Below, in pieces: positions 30,940-37,613 of a DNA stretch of 37,613 nt. Position numbers and translations under genes: made by a program. The notes under the pieces are model-generated. The model searched no databases. It saw only the letters and a program-made list of their open reading frames with translations, and was not told the origin of the DNA. Origin of the DNA: RGIG6374 sp045600965 (GTDB taxonomy: Bacteria > Bacteroidota > Bacteroidia > Bacteroidales > UBA932); assembly GCA_045600965.1 (NCBI GenBank), contig JAZRYW010000056.1, positions 1 through 37,613 of the forward strand. Reading direction: 5' to 3'. The first letter of the stretch is position 1, and each line of letters begins with the position of its first letter.

Positions 30940-33073
30940 CATATACATAGGCTACATAAGCCGTCTTATGGACATCGCTCCCTGGCAGGTGGAGCACACC
31001 GTGTCCCTTCTCGGGGAAGGGGCGACAATCCCTTTCATCAGCCGTTACAGGAAAGAATCCACAGGACGTCTGGACGAGATGCAGGTTGCTGAAATCAAAC
31101 ACTGGAACGAACGTTTCAACGAACTTGACAAGCGCAAGGCCCTGGTGCTGGAAACCATATCCTCGCAGGGCGCCCTGACTGAGGAACTGCGCTCGCGCAT
31201 AGTTTCCCTGCTTGATCCTGACGAACTCGAGGACCTTTACCTCCCGTTCAGGCCGAAACGCCGCACGAGGGCGTCTGTCGCGAAGGAAAGTGGACTCGAG
31301 CCGCTGGCCGATCTCATATTCTCCCTGAAGGCGGATGACCCCTGCAGGGCCGCCGAAAAGTATCTTTCGGACGAGGTGCCTTCCGTAGAGGATGCCCTTG
31401 CCGGCGCCCGGGACATCATAGCTGAAAGGGTGAGCGAAATGCAGCCCGTCAGAGCCGATCTGAGGAACCGCTTCTCCAGATACGGCACCCTGGTGACCAA
31501 AGTGTCGCGCGGAAAGTCGGATGATGAGAAGGCCGGCAAATACAGAAATTACTTCGACTATTCCGAACGGCTTGACAGGATAGCATCATACCGCCTTCTC
31601 GCTGCTCTGCGCGCCGCATCCGAGGGAATTGTGACCGTCCGAATAGACGATGATGAGCAATATTCGATCCGTGCCATAGAGAAAAGGGTGTTTTCCGGCA
31701 GACCTTCGACAGGCCCTGCCGCAGCCCAGGTAAGTGAGGCCTGCAGGGATTCGCTTCGCAGGCTCCTTCATCCTTCAATCGAGAATGAAGTGCTCGCTTC
31801 TGCAAAGCGCAAGGCGGACATCGAATCCGTAAAGGTGTTCGGCGAGAACCTTCGGCAGCTGCTGCTCCAGCCTCCGGTCGGACAGAAGCGCACTCTGGCC
31901 ATCGATCCGGGGTTCCGTACGGGCTGCAAGGTGGTGTGCCTCGACGCTCAGGGCAAACTGCTCCACAATGAGACAATTTATCCTCATCCTCCTGTCAACC
32001 AGCGCATCAACGCGATGAAAAGCATCTCCTCGATGGTTGAGGCATACAGGATAGAGGTCATCGCCATAGGCAACGGGACCGCAGGCCGCGAAACCGAGGC
32101 TTTCATCCGGAAGATAGCCCTTCCCGAAGGTGTGAAGGTATTTTCCGTCAGCGAGGACGGAGCGTCAATCTATTCGGCGTCCGGCGTTGCAAGGGAGGAG
32201 TTCCCCGAATATGATGTCACCGTCCGTGGTGCCGTGTCGATAGGCCGAAGGCTTATGGACCCCTTGTCCGAACTTGTCAAGATAGACCCCAAGTCATTGG
32301 GAGTGGGCCAGTATCAGCACGATGTGGACCAGAACCTCCTGAAGGACACACTCGACGACACGGTAGTCAGCTGCGTGAACAGCGTAGGCGTAAATCTCAA
32401 TACGGCAAGCTGTTATCTGTTGAGCTACGTATCCGGCATAGGCCCTGCGCTTGCCCGTAACATAGTTGACTATCGCAATGAGAACGGCCCTTTCCGTTCA
32501 CGCCGGGAACTGATGTCCGTCAGCAGGCTGGGGGCCAAGGCCTTCGAGCAATGCGCGGGTTTCCTCAGGATACCATCGGCTGAGAATCCCCTCGACAATT
32601 CGGCTGTCCATCCGGAACGATACGGCCTTGTGGAAAGGATGGCCCGTGACTGCGGAGTGCCGGTGACCGCCATTATCGGCGATAGCCCTGTCAGGGACAG
32701 CATCCATCCGGAGAAATATGTAGGCGGAGACGTCGGCCTGCCCACACTTGAAGACATACTTCAGGAACTTGCAAAACCGGGACGCGATCCGCGCGCAACG
32801 GTCAAGGTTCTCGAATTCGACGATTCCATAATGACCATCGAAGATGTGAGGGAGGGTATGGTGCTTCCCGGAATCGTCACGAACATAACAGCCTTCGGCG
32901 CTTTTGTCGATCTGGGCATCAAACAGAACGGCCTCGTCCACATTTCGCAGATGGGGGATCGCAGGGTGTCTGACCCTTCGGAAGTCCTCAAGGTCCACCA
33001 GCACGTGAAGGTGCGCGTGCTTTCCGTCGATCTGCAGAGGGGCAGGATATCACTTTCGCTGCGTGGCGTGTAA
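30932..33073 (+). CDS. tex: Tex-family RNA-binding transcription accessory protein
   Basis: From this start the protein has 713 residues, normal for Tex. It shows an N-terminal helical domain (IYIGYISRLMDIAPWQVEHT), a YqgF/RNase H-like domain around TLAIDPGFRTGCKVVCLD (about residue 320), helix-hairpin-helix repeats (SYVSGIGPALARNIVDYR), and a C-terminal S1 domain (VLPGIVTNITAFGAFVDLG). An open frame extends 75 bases upstream into the CLC gene, but the family N-terminus fits the ATG at 30932, which overlaps the CLC stop by eight bases. Tex binds nucleic acids and affects transcription and stress tolerance. It is probably translated together with the CLC gene. Confidence 0.95.
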   Translation: MTDIYIGYISRLMDIAPWQVEHTVSLLGEGATIPFISRYRKESTGRLDEMQVAEIKHWNERFNELDKRKALVLETISSQGALTEELRSRIVSLLDPDELEDLYLPFRPKRRTRASVAKESGLEPLADLIFSLKADDPCRAAEKYLSDEVPSVEDALAGARDIIAERVSEMQPVRADLRNRFSRYGTLVTKVSRGKSDDEKAGKYRNYFDYSERLDRIASYRLLAALRAASEGIVTVRIDDDEQYSIRAIEKRVFSGRPSTGPAAAQVSEACRDSLRRLLHPSIENEVLASAKRKADIESVKVFGENLRQLLLQPPVGQKRTLAIDPGFRTGCKVVCLDAQGKLLHNETIYPHPPVNQRINAMKSISSMVEAYRIEVIAIGNGTAGRETEAFIRKIALPEGVKVFSVSEDGASIYSASGVAREEFPEYDVTVRGAVSIGRRLMDPLSELVKIDPKSLGVGQYQHDVDQNLLKDTLDDTVVSCVNSVGVNLNTASCYLLSYVSGIGPALARNIVDYRNENGPFRSRRELMSVSRLGAKAFEQCAGFLRIPSAENPLDNSAVHPERYGLVERMARDCGVPVTAIIGDSPVRDSIHPEKYVGGDVGLPTLEDILQELAKPGRDPRATVKVLEFDDSIMTIEDVREGMVLPGIVTNITAFGAFVDLGIKQNGLVHISQMGDRRVSDPSEVLKVHQHVKVRVLSVDLQRGRISLSLRGV

Positions 33074-33088
33074 TTCATCCTTTATGCT

Positions 33089-35581
33089 ATGAAACGATTT
33101 GTACTTTTTTGTCTGCTGCTCTTCCCTGTCGCGGCATCCGCGCAGACACATACCATATCGGGTTACATCACAGACGCATCGTCGGGCGAGCCTATGATAG
33201 GCGCCGCAGCGGTGGATGCGCTAAGCGCCCTTGGAGCGGTTACCAACAATTTCGGCTTCTATTCCCTTACCCTTGCCCGGGGCGGGGTGGAACTTGAATG
33301 TTCCTGCCTCGGCTATGAAACCGGAGTGCGGAAACTCCTCCTTGTCAGGGACACTGTGATCAACGTCGCATTGAATCCTTCCACCGAGTTTCTCAGCGCG
33401 GCCGTCGTCACTGACGTACGCAACGAAAACGGTGTGCGCGGTTCACAGATGAGCGCCATCGAGGTTCCTGTGAACAACATACGCAACATTCCCGCTCTTG
33501 CCGGCGAGGTGGACGTCATCAAGGCTCTGCAGCTCCTTCCAGGCGTGCAGTCCGGAACCGAGGGCTCCGCGGGACTGTATGTGCGCGGCGGCGGACCTGA
33601 CGAGAACCTCCTGCTTCTTGACGGTGTCCCGCTCTACAATGTCAACCATCTTTTCGGATTCTTCTCCGTGTTCAATGCGGACGCCATCAAGAACGTCACA
33701 CTTTACAAGGGCAGTTTCCCTGCCCGTTTCGGTGACCGTCTGTCCAGCATCGTGGATGTCAGGATGAAGGACGGCAACGACAGGGAGATACACGGTTCGG
33801 CCAGCATCGGCCTCCTTTCCGCGAAGTTCAACCTGGAGGGTCCGATTGTCAAGGGGAGGACCACCTTCAACATATCTGCCAGAAGGACATATTTCGATGT
33901 CCTCTCAATGCCCCTTCAGGCCGTTCTCAACAAGCGTGAATTGGAGGATTCGGGCTCGTCCCTCTACGGAGGATACAATTTCTATGACCTCAATGCAAAG
34001 CTCACCCACAAATTCTCCGACAGGGACAAACTGAGCCTGAGCTTCTATATGGGCGATGACGTCACCTATGTGGATATGATGGACGAATACTCCCTGTCCT
34101 GGACCGAGCAGGGTATGGCCGGAAATCCCGTAAGACTGCAATCGGAAGAATCCTCCACAACCAATCTCGACTGGAAGTGGGGCAACCTTGTCACTGCACT
34201 GCGATGGAATCACGTCTTCTCACCCAGGCTGTTTATGAACGCCGTGGTCCACTACACCCGCTATCGTCACGGTCTGTCCGTCTTTATGGACGAGAAGGAC
34301 AGGATACTTGCGGAACCTTCCGGGCAGACCGTTTCCGACGAGGCCGTCTCCGCCCGGCTCGACTATGATTCGGGCATCGACGACATCGCTGGCGGAGTGC
34401 ACTTCGAATTCAGCCCGAATACACGTCACGAGGTCAGGTTCGGGCTGGAAGCTACCGGCCACAGGTTCAACCCTTCCGTATCCGGAATAAGGATAGAGCA
34501 GTCCTATCTCGAAGAGAAGGCGGTGAGCGACACCACTTTCGGCGACGTTCCCATAAGGAGTTTTGACGGCTCTCTGTATGTAGAGGATAATTTTACTATA
34601 ACAGACTGGTTGAAAGTCAATTACGGTGTCAGATACTCGATATGCTCGGTCGATGGGCACAACTACCATTCCATCGAACCGAGGATAAGCGCCAGATTCC
34701 TGGCCACGGATGACCTTTCCTTCAAGATGTCATATTCCGAAATGAGCCAGTATGTCCATCTTCTGAGCAATTCCTCCCTTGCGCTTCCTATGGACCTCTG
34801 GGTCCCCGTGACCGGAAGGATAGAGCCGATGCGCTCACGCCAGGCGGCCGCAGGCGTGTTCTATGACCTGGGGCAGTTCGAATTCTCCGTGGAGGGCTAT
34901 TACAAGACTATGGACAACGTGCTGGAGTATGTCGACGGCGCCACCTTCCTGGGCAGCAGCGCAGGGTGGGAGAGCAAGGTGGCAATGGGCCGCGGATGGT
35001 CTTACGGTGTCGAACTCTTCGTCAGCAGGAAGTTCGGAAAGCTGACGGGATGGGCGGGCTACACCTGGTCACGTTCGTGGAGAAAGTTCGACAGGGAAGG
35101 CAACATCATCAATTTCGGGGAGAAATTCCCGGCAAAATACGACAGGATACACGACCTGAGTCTCACGGCATCGTACAGCATAACTCCCAGGATAGACATT
35201 TCCGCAACTTTCGTCTACGGCACGGGGACTTCCGGAAGCCTTGAAATGGAAAGGGTTATAGCTACATATCCCGATGATTTCGGCAAATATGGGGGTTACT
35301 GGCCGACAGGATATCTGTCCGGCAGGAACAACTACCGAATGCCGGACTATCACAGGGCGGATTTGGGCGTCAATTTTCATCGCAGTTTCAAGCACGGCAG
35401 CCGCATCATCAACGTGAGCGTCTACAATGCCTATAACCGCATCAATCCTTTCATCGTATACCAGGATACGGAATACAGGTGGGTAGATGGGGAACAGCCC
35501 TACATGTCATCGCGGCCGGTTTTGAAGAAGGTCTCCATATTTCCCATACTCCCTTCATTCTCTTACACTTATAATTTCTGA
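33089..35581 (+). CDS. TonB-dependent receptor with carboxypeptidase-like N-terminal domain
   Basis: The 830-residue outer-membrane receptor has a signal peptide ending at ASAQ (residue 19). A carboxypeptidase-regulatory-like domain follows (about 22-100: ISGYITDASSGEPMIGAA, NNFGFYSL), then a plug (about 125-230: VIKALQLLPGVQSGTEGSAG, LYVRGGGPDENLLLLDGVPL, FPARFGDRLSSIVDVRM). A long beta-barrel ends in an aromatic strand (SYTYNF). The next gene, 4 bases on, encodes a DUF4249 lipoprotein. This pairing is common in Bacteroidetes and parallels SusC/SusD, with the substrate usually unknown. No anti-sigma/ECF regulator lies nearby. No promoter was seen in the 15 bases after tex. Confidence 0.93.
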   Translation: MKRFVLFCLLLFPVAASAQTHTISGYITDASSGEPMIGAAAVDALSALGAVTNNFGFYSLTLARGGVELECSCLGYETGVRKLLLVRDTVINVALNPSTEFLSAAVVTDVRNENGVRGSQMSAIEVPVNNIRNIPALAGEVDVIKALQLLPGVQSGTEGSAGLYVRGGGPDENLLLLDGVPLYNVNHLFGFFSVFNADAIKNVTLYKGSFPARFGDRLSSIVDVRMKDGNDREIHGSASIGLLSAKFNLEGPIVKGRTTFNISARRTYFDVLSMPLQAVLNKRELEDSGSSLYGGYNFYDLNAKLTHKFSDRDKLSLSFYMGDDVTYVDMMDEYSLSWTEQGMAGNPVRLQSEESSTTNLDWKWGNLVTALRWNHVFSPRLFMNAVVHYTRYRHGLSVFMDEKDRILAEPSGQTVSDEAVSARLDYDSGIDDIAGGVHFEFSPNTRHEVRFGLEATGHRFNPSVSGIRIEQSYLEEKAVSDTTFGDVPIRSFDGSLYVEDNFTITDWLKVNYGVRYSICSVDGHNYHSIEPRISARFLATDDLSFKMSYSEMSQYVHLLSNSSLALPMDLWVPVTGRIEPMRSRQAAAGVFYDLGQFEFSVEGYYKTMDNVLEYVDGATFLGSSAGWESKVAMGRGWSYGVELFVSRKFGKLTGWAGYTWSRSWRKFDREGNIINFGEKFPAKYDRIHDLSLTASYSITPRIDISATFVYGTGTSGSLEMERVIATYPDDFGKYGGYWPTGYLSGRNNYRMPDYHRADLGVNFHRSFKHGSRIINVSVYNAYNRINPFIVYQDTEYRWVDGEQPYMSSRPVLKKVSIFPILPSFSYTYNF

Positions 35582-35585
35582 AAAA

Positions 35586-36608
35586 ATGAGGCTCAAGAAT
35601 ATCATATCAGGGTTGACTGTCCTGCTGCTTCTGTCCTCCTGTGAAGCGGAAGTCACCTTCATCGGGAAGGAAACTCCATCGCATCTTGTGATGTACAGCC
35701 TCGCTTCCACAACCGAGCCGCTCCGTGCGGACCTTTCGCAGTCCCTGTTCTTCCTTACTCCCGAAACCGGTGCCGACGGGACAAGCGAACTGTTCTTCAG
35801 GGACCTGCTTTCCTGCCGCCGCACGGTGACCTGTTCGGTCAATGGAGAGCCTGCGGTTGAAATGACCGAGGAGTTTACGCCTGTGGCGGGCCCCGTTCCT
35901 CAGAGGGAAGTCGAGCCGGGTCTTCTTTCTGTGGGCAGGGACTGGGATGAGAGCTGCTTCCACTATGTATCCACATATGTCCCACGCGAGGGTGATCACA
36001 TACGGCTTGATGCCAGAGTCGAAGGCTTCGGTGAGGTCTCGGCCGAGACGACAGTGCCCGTCAGTCCGCAGTTTGAAGTTCTTTCCGCTTCCGTGGCAGT
36101 GGATCCTGAATACTCGTCCGTGGAGATAAGGCTCACGCTGAGAATCAGGGGCGAGTCGCTTTCCGACAACTGCTATTATCTTATGCCTGTCCTTGTGGAT
36201 TCCCTTGGAGATGCCTGGGATCTGTACTATATGTCAGGAGACATAATCTTCAGGCAGAATGACGTCATAGGCGCCGTGGAGGATGCCATCGTTGAGGAAT
36301 CCACTGTAGACCCCCTCTTCCGCGGATCGATTCTCAGCGGAGGAGAGCATACTTTCTCCATAACCATCCCTGCCTGGGCCACCGGATTGTATGGCCACGT
36401 GGAACCCGGCATCCGCCTGTATATCCAGTTGTCGTCGCTTACCTATGACTATTTCAACTACCTGACGACGGTGGATGCCGGCGACCATGGCATAATTGCA
36501 AGGATGACCGAGCCTGTCCAGCTGTTCTGCAACATTTCGGGCGGAATAGGTTGCTTCTGCTCCAGCTCGACGAAAGTGCTTGAGGTTCCTTTGCCATTTC
36601 AGGATTAA
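35586..36608 (+). CDS. DUF4249-type lipoprotein, partner of the TonB receptor
   Basis: The 340-residue protein has a lipoprotein signal peptide ending at Cys19 (LLLLSSC). Its Ig-like and strand-rich body fits the DUF4249 family: a signature around FIGKETPSHLVMYSLAS, the repeated VPREGDHIRLDARVEGFGEVSAETTV block, and a C-terminal YLTTVDAGDHGI region. DUF4249 proteins occur next to TonB receptors of the preceding type and probably sit on the outer membrane as a lid or capture subunit. Their ligand is not known. It shares an operon with the receptor (4-base gap). The promoter of the next gene overlaps its last codons. Confidence 0.85.
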   Translation: MRLKNIISGLTVLLLLSSCEAEVTFIGKETPSHLVMYSLASTTEPLRADLSQSLFFLTPETGADGTSELFFRDLLSCRRTVTCSVNGEPAVEMTEEFTPVAGPVPQREVEPGLLSVGRDWDESCFHYVSTYVPREGDHIRLDARVEGFGEVSAETTVPVSPQFEVLSASVAVDPEYSSVEIRLTLRIRGESLSDNCYYLMPVLVDSLGDAWDLYYMSGDIIFRQNDVIGAVEDAIVEESTVDPLFRGSILSGGEHTFSITIPAWATGLYGHVEPGIRLYIQLSSLTYDYFNYLTTVDAGDHGIIARMTEPVQLFCNISGGIGCFCSSSTKVLEVPLPFQD

Positions 36609-36621
36609 TTGCCTAACTTTG
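36591..36621 (+). promoter_or_regulatory. Promoter of the glycosyltransferase gene
   Basis: TTG at 36591-36593, inside the end of the DUF4249 gene, and TAACTTTG at 36614-36621 are 20 bases apart. Transcription near 36628 supports the ATG at 36639 as the start. Confidence 0.85.
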
Positions 36622-36638
36622 GTGAAAAATCAATACCT

Positions 36639-37373
36639 ATGTCTGAGAGCAAAGTCGTAATCATTCCCACTTACAACGAAAAGGAGAACATCGAAAAGAT
36701 CATACGCGCTGTCCGTGCGCTTGAGGATGATTTTCATATCCTGGTGATAGATGACGGCTCTCCGGACGGTACGGCCGCCATAGTCAAGGGCCTTCAGGCT
36801 GAATTTCCCGGCTCTCTTCATCTGGTTGAGAGAAGCGGCAAGCAGGGGCTCGGCACTGCGTACATCTCAGGCTTCAACTGGGCCATCGCGCATTCCTACG
36901 ACTACATCATCGAGATGGATGCCGATTTCTCCCACAATCCCGCCGATCTTCCAAGGCTGTACCGCGCCTGCTGCGAGGACGGGGCCGACCTTGCCATCGG
37001 GTCGCGCTACTGCAACGGCATCAGTGTCATCAACTGGCCTATCGGGCGCGTGATAATGTCCTACTATGCTTCCGCCTATGTCCGCAGGGTGCTTGGTATG
37101 AAGGTTTACGACTGCACGGCCGGCTTCAAGTGCTACCGCCGGAAACTTCTCGAGACAATCGACTTCGACCGTATCAGGATGAGGGGTTACGGATTTCAGA
37201 TAGAGATGAAATACAATGCCTACAAACTCGGTTTCAAGATAAAGGAAGTGCCTATCATCTTTGTCGACCGCACCGAAGGGACCTCCAAGATGAGCAGCAG
37301 CATTTTTGGCGAGGCATTCTGGGGCGTGATCAAATTGAGATTCCGGAAAATTGCAGCTCGGAATCATCAGTAG
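36639..37373 (+). CDS. Polyprenol-phosphate mannose/glucose synthase-like glycosyltransferase (GT2, DPM1-like)
   Basis: The 244-residue enzyme is a GT2 glycosyltransferase. It has the N-terminal VVIIPTYNEKENI, the nucleotide-sugar site VIDDGSPDGT, the metal-binding DAD in EMDADFSHNP, and the DPM1-like NWPIGRVIMSYYASAYVRRVLG and TAGFKCYRR segments. There is no C-terminal membrane domain, as in short DPM1 forms. It should transfer a hexose (classically mannose from GDP-mannose) to polyprenyl phosphate at the inner membrane, providing sugar donors for glycans or lipoprotein modification. An upstream open extension to 36609 is rejected because the promoter lies in it. An intrinsic terminator follows. 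Confidence 0.92.
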   Translation: MSESKVVIIPTYNEKENIEKIIRAVRALEDDFHILVIDDGSPDGTAAIVKGLQAEFPGSLHLVERSGKQGLGTAYISGFNWAIAHSYDYIIEMDADFSHNPADLPRLYRACCEDGADLAIGSRYCNGISVINWPIGRVIMSYYASAYVRRVLGMKVYDCTAGFKCYRRKLLETIDFDRIRMRGYGFQIEMKYNAYKLGFKIKEVPIIFVDRTEGTSKMSSSIFGEAFWGVIKLRFRKIAARNHQ

Positions 37374-37432
37374 GCCTATTGATTTGTCAATCGGCAAGTT
37401 ATGGCTTGATTTAACGTCCGTTTCCTGATAAA

Positions 37433-37469
37433 ATCGGCTTCAGAATACACTGTGGCCGATATTTTTTTT
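37433..37469 (+). terminator. Intrinsic terminator after the glycosyltransferase
   Basis: ATCGGC (37433-37438) pairs with GCCGAT (37455-37460). The loop contains a second short stem (CAG/CTG), and eight T follow at 37462-37469. It separates the glycosyltransferase from the rRNA-like promoter downstream. Confidence 0.75.
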
Positions 37470-37500
37470 GCAAAAAAAGCTGCAAAAACTTTAAAAAAGT

Positions 37501-37530
37501 TTGGAGAATAAAAAAATAGGAGTACCTTTG
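37501..37530 (+). promoter_or_regulatory. Strong promoter, probably of an rRNA operon
   Basis: TTTGG with TTG at 37501-37503 and TACCTTTG at 37523-37530, 19 bases apart, form a full consensus match. The AT-rich upstream stretch (37466-37500) has A- and T-tracts like an UP element. The downstream sequence resembles a Bacteroidales 16S leader. Confidence 0.8.
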
Positions 37531-37536
37531 CAGTCC

Positions 37537-37613
37537 CGTTTCGGAAGGAACGGCAGTTCATTGACAGATTGGAAGACAAATTAGTACAAGCAAGTACCGA
37601 AAAACGTGAAACA
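37537..37613 (+). other. Probable rRNA operon leader; 16S rRNA would start beyond the window
   Basis: After a short hairpin (CCGTT/AACGG at about 37535-37553) come GTTCATTGACAGATTGGAAG and ACAAGCAAGTACCGAAAAA. These resemble the leader that precedes 16S rRNA in many Bacteroidales (a GTTCATTGACA-type block, then a tract with AGTACAAG and AAGTACCG). No part of the mature 16S is in the window, so the assignment rests on leader resemblance and promoter strength. Confidence 0.6.

Overview
The window comes from a member of the Bacteroidota, most likely the order Bacteroidales. The signs are: many promoters of the Bacteroidetes RpoD type (TTG, 18-20 bases, TAnnTTTG); a short primary sigma factor with no region 1.1; two SusC-like TonB-dependent receptors, one paired with a DUF4249 lipoprotein; a TPP riboswitch ahead of a TonB receptor plus PnuC-type transporter; and starts with little Shine-Dalgarno sequence. 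Base composition looks near or slightly above half G+C, which is high for Bacteroides itself, so a high-GC gut lineage is plausible. I cannot name genus or species.

Layout, left to right. 1-187 is a palindromic repeat. 188-2038 holds an outer-membrane barrel protein and an S41-type lipoprotein. rnpB (RNase P RNA) follows, with an acyl-ACP thioesterase gene only a few bases behind it, then a glutaminyl-peptide cyclotransferase. 3915-6824 is a TPP-riboswitch operon with a TonB receptor and a PnuT-like transporter. 6958-9473 holds a BadF-type sugar kinase, recR and corA. 9590-13994 holds rpsA, RNase Z and a C-terminal processing peptidase. 13961-15932 (minus) holds mltG and a GH73-LysM glucosaminidase. 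15933-16465 is a repeat-rich gap ending in the SRP RNA. 16466-20580 holds mnmA followed by a complete FecBCD/BtuFCD-type ABC importer. 20570-21832 (minus) is a flavoprotein. Then come tRNA-Thr(CGT) and a minus-strand operon of dnaN, a DnaQ-type exonuclease and an uncertain protein. 24685-28549 holds an HtrA protease, rpoD and argS. After another repeat come a small acidic protein, a CLC channel with CBS domains, Tex, the TonB receptor/DUF4249 pair and a dolichol-phosphate-mannose-synthase-like glycosyltransferase. The last 110 bases look like the promoter and leader of an rRNA operon whose 16S gene lies just outside the window.

Most of the gene content is housekeeping, and I see no phage, CRISPR, defence island or biosynthetic cluster. 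The least ordinary material is between genes. There are two families of small palindromic repeats. One is a roughly 160-bp element with a hairpin kept by paired base changes. The other is a short inverted repeat built on TTTCGCAAGT. One 160-bp element has inserted inside a copy of the other repeat; the intact copy elsewhere in the window serves as the empty site. Other points of interest are a TPP riboswitch whose P1 helix appears to include the start codon, and coding genes placed directly behind rnpB and the SRP RNA.
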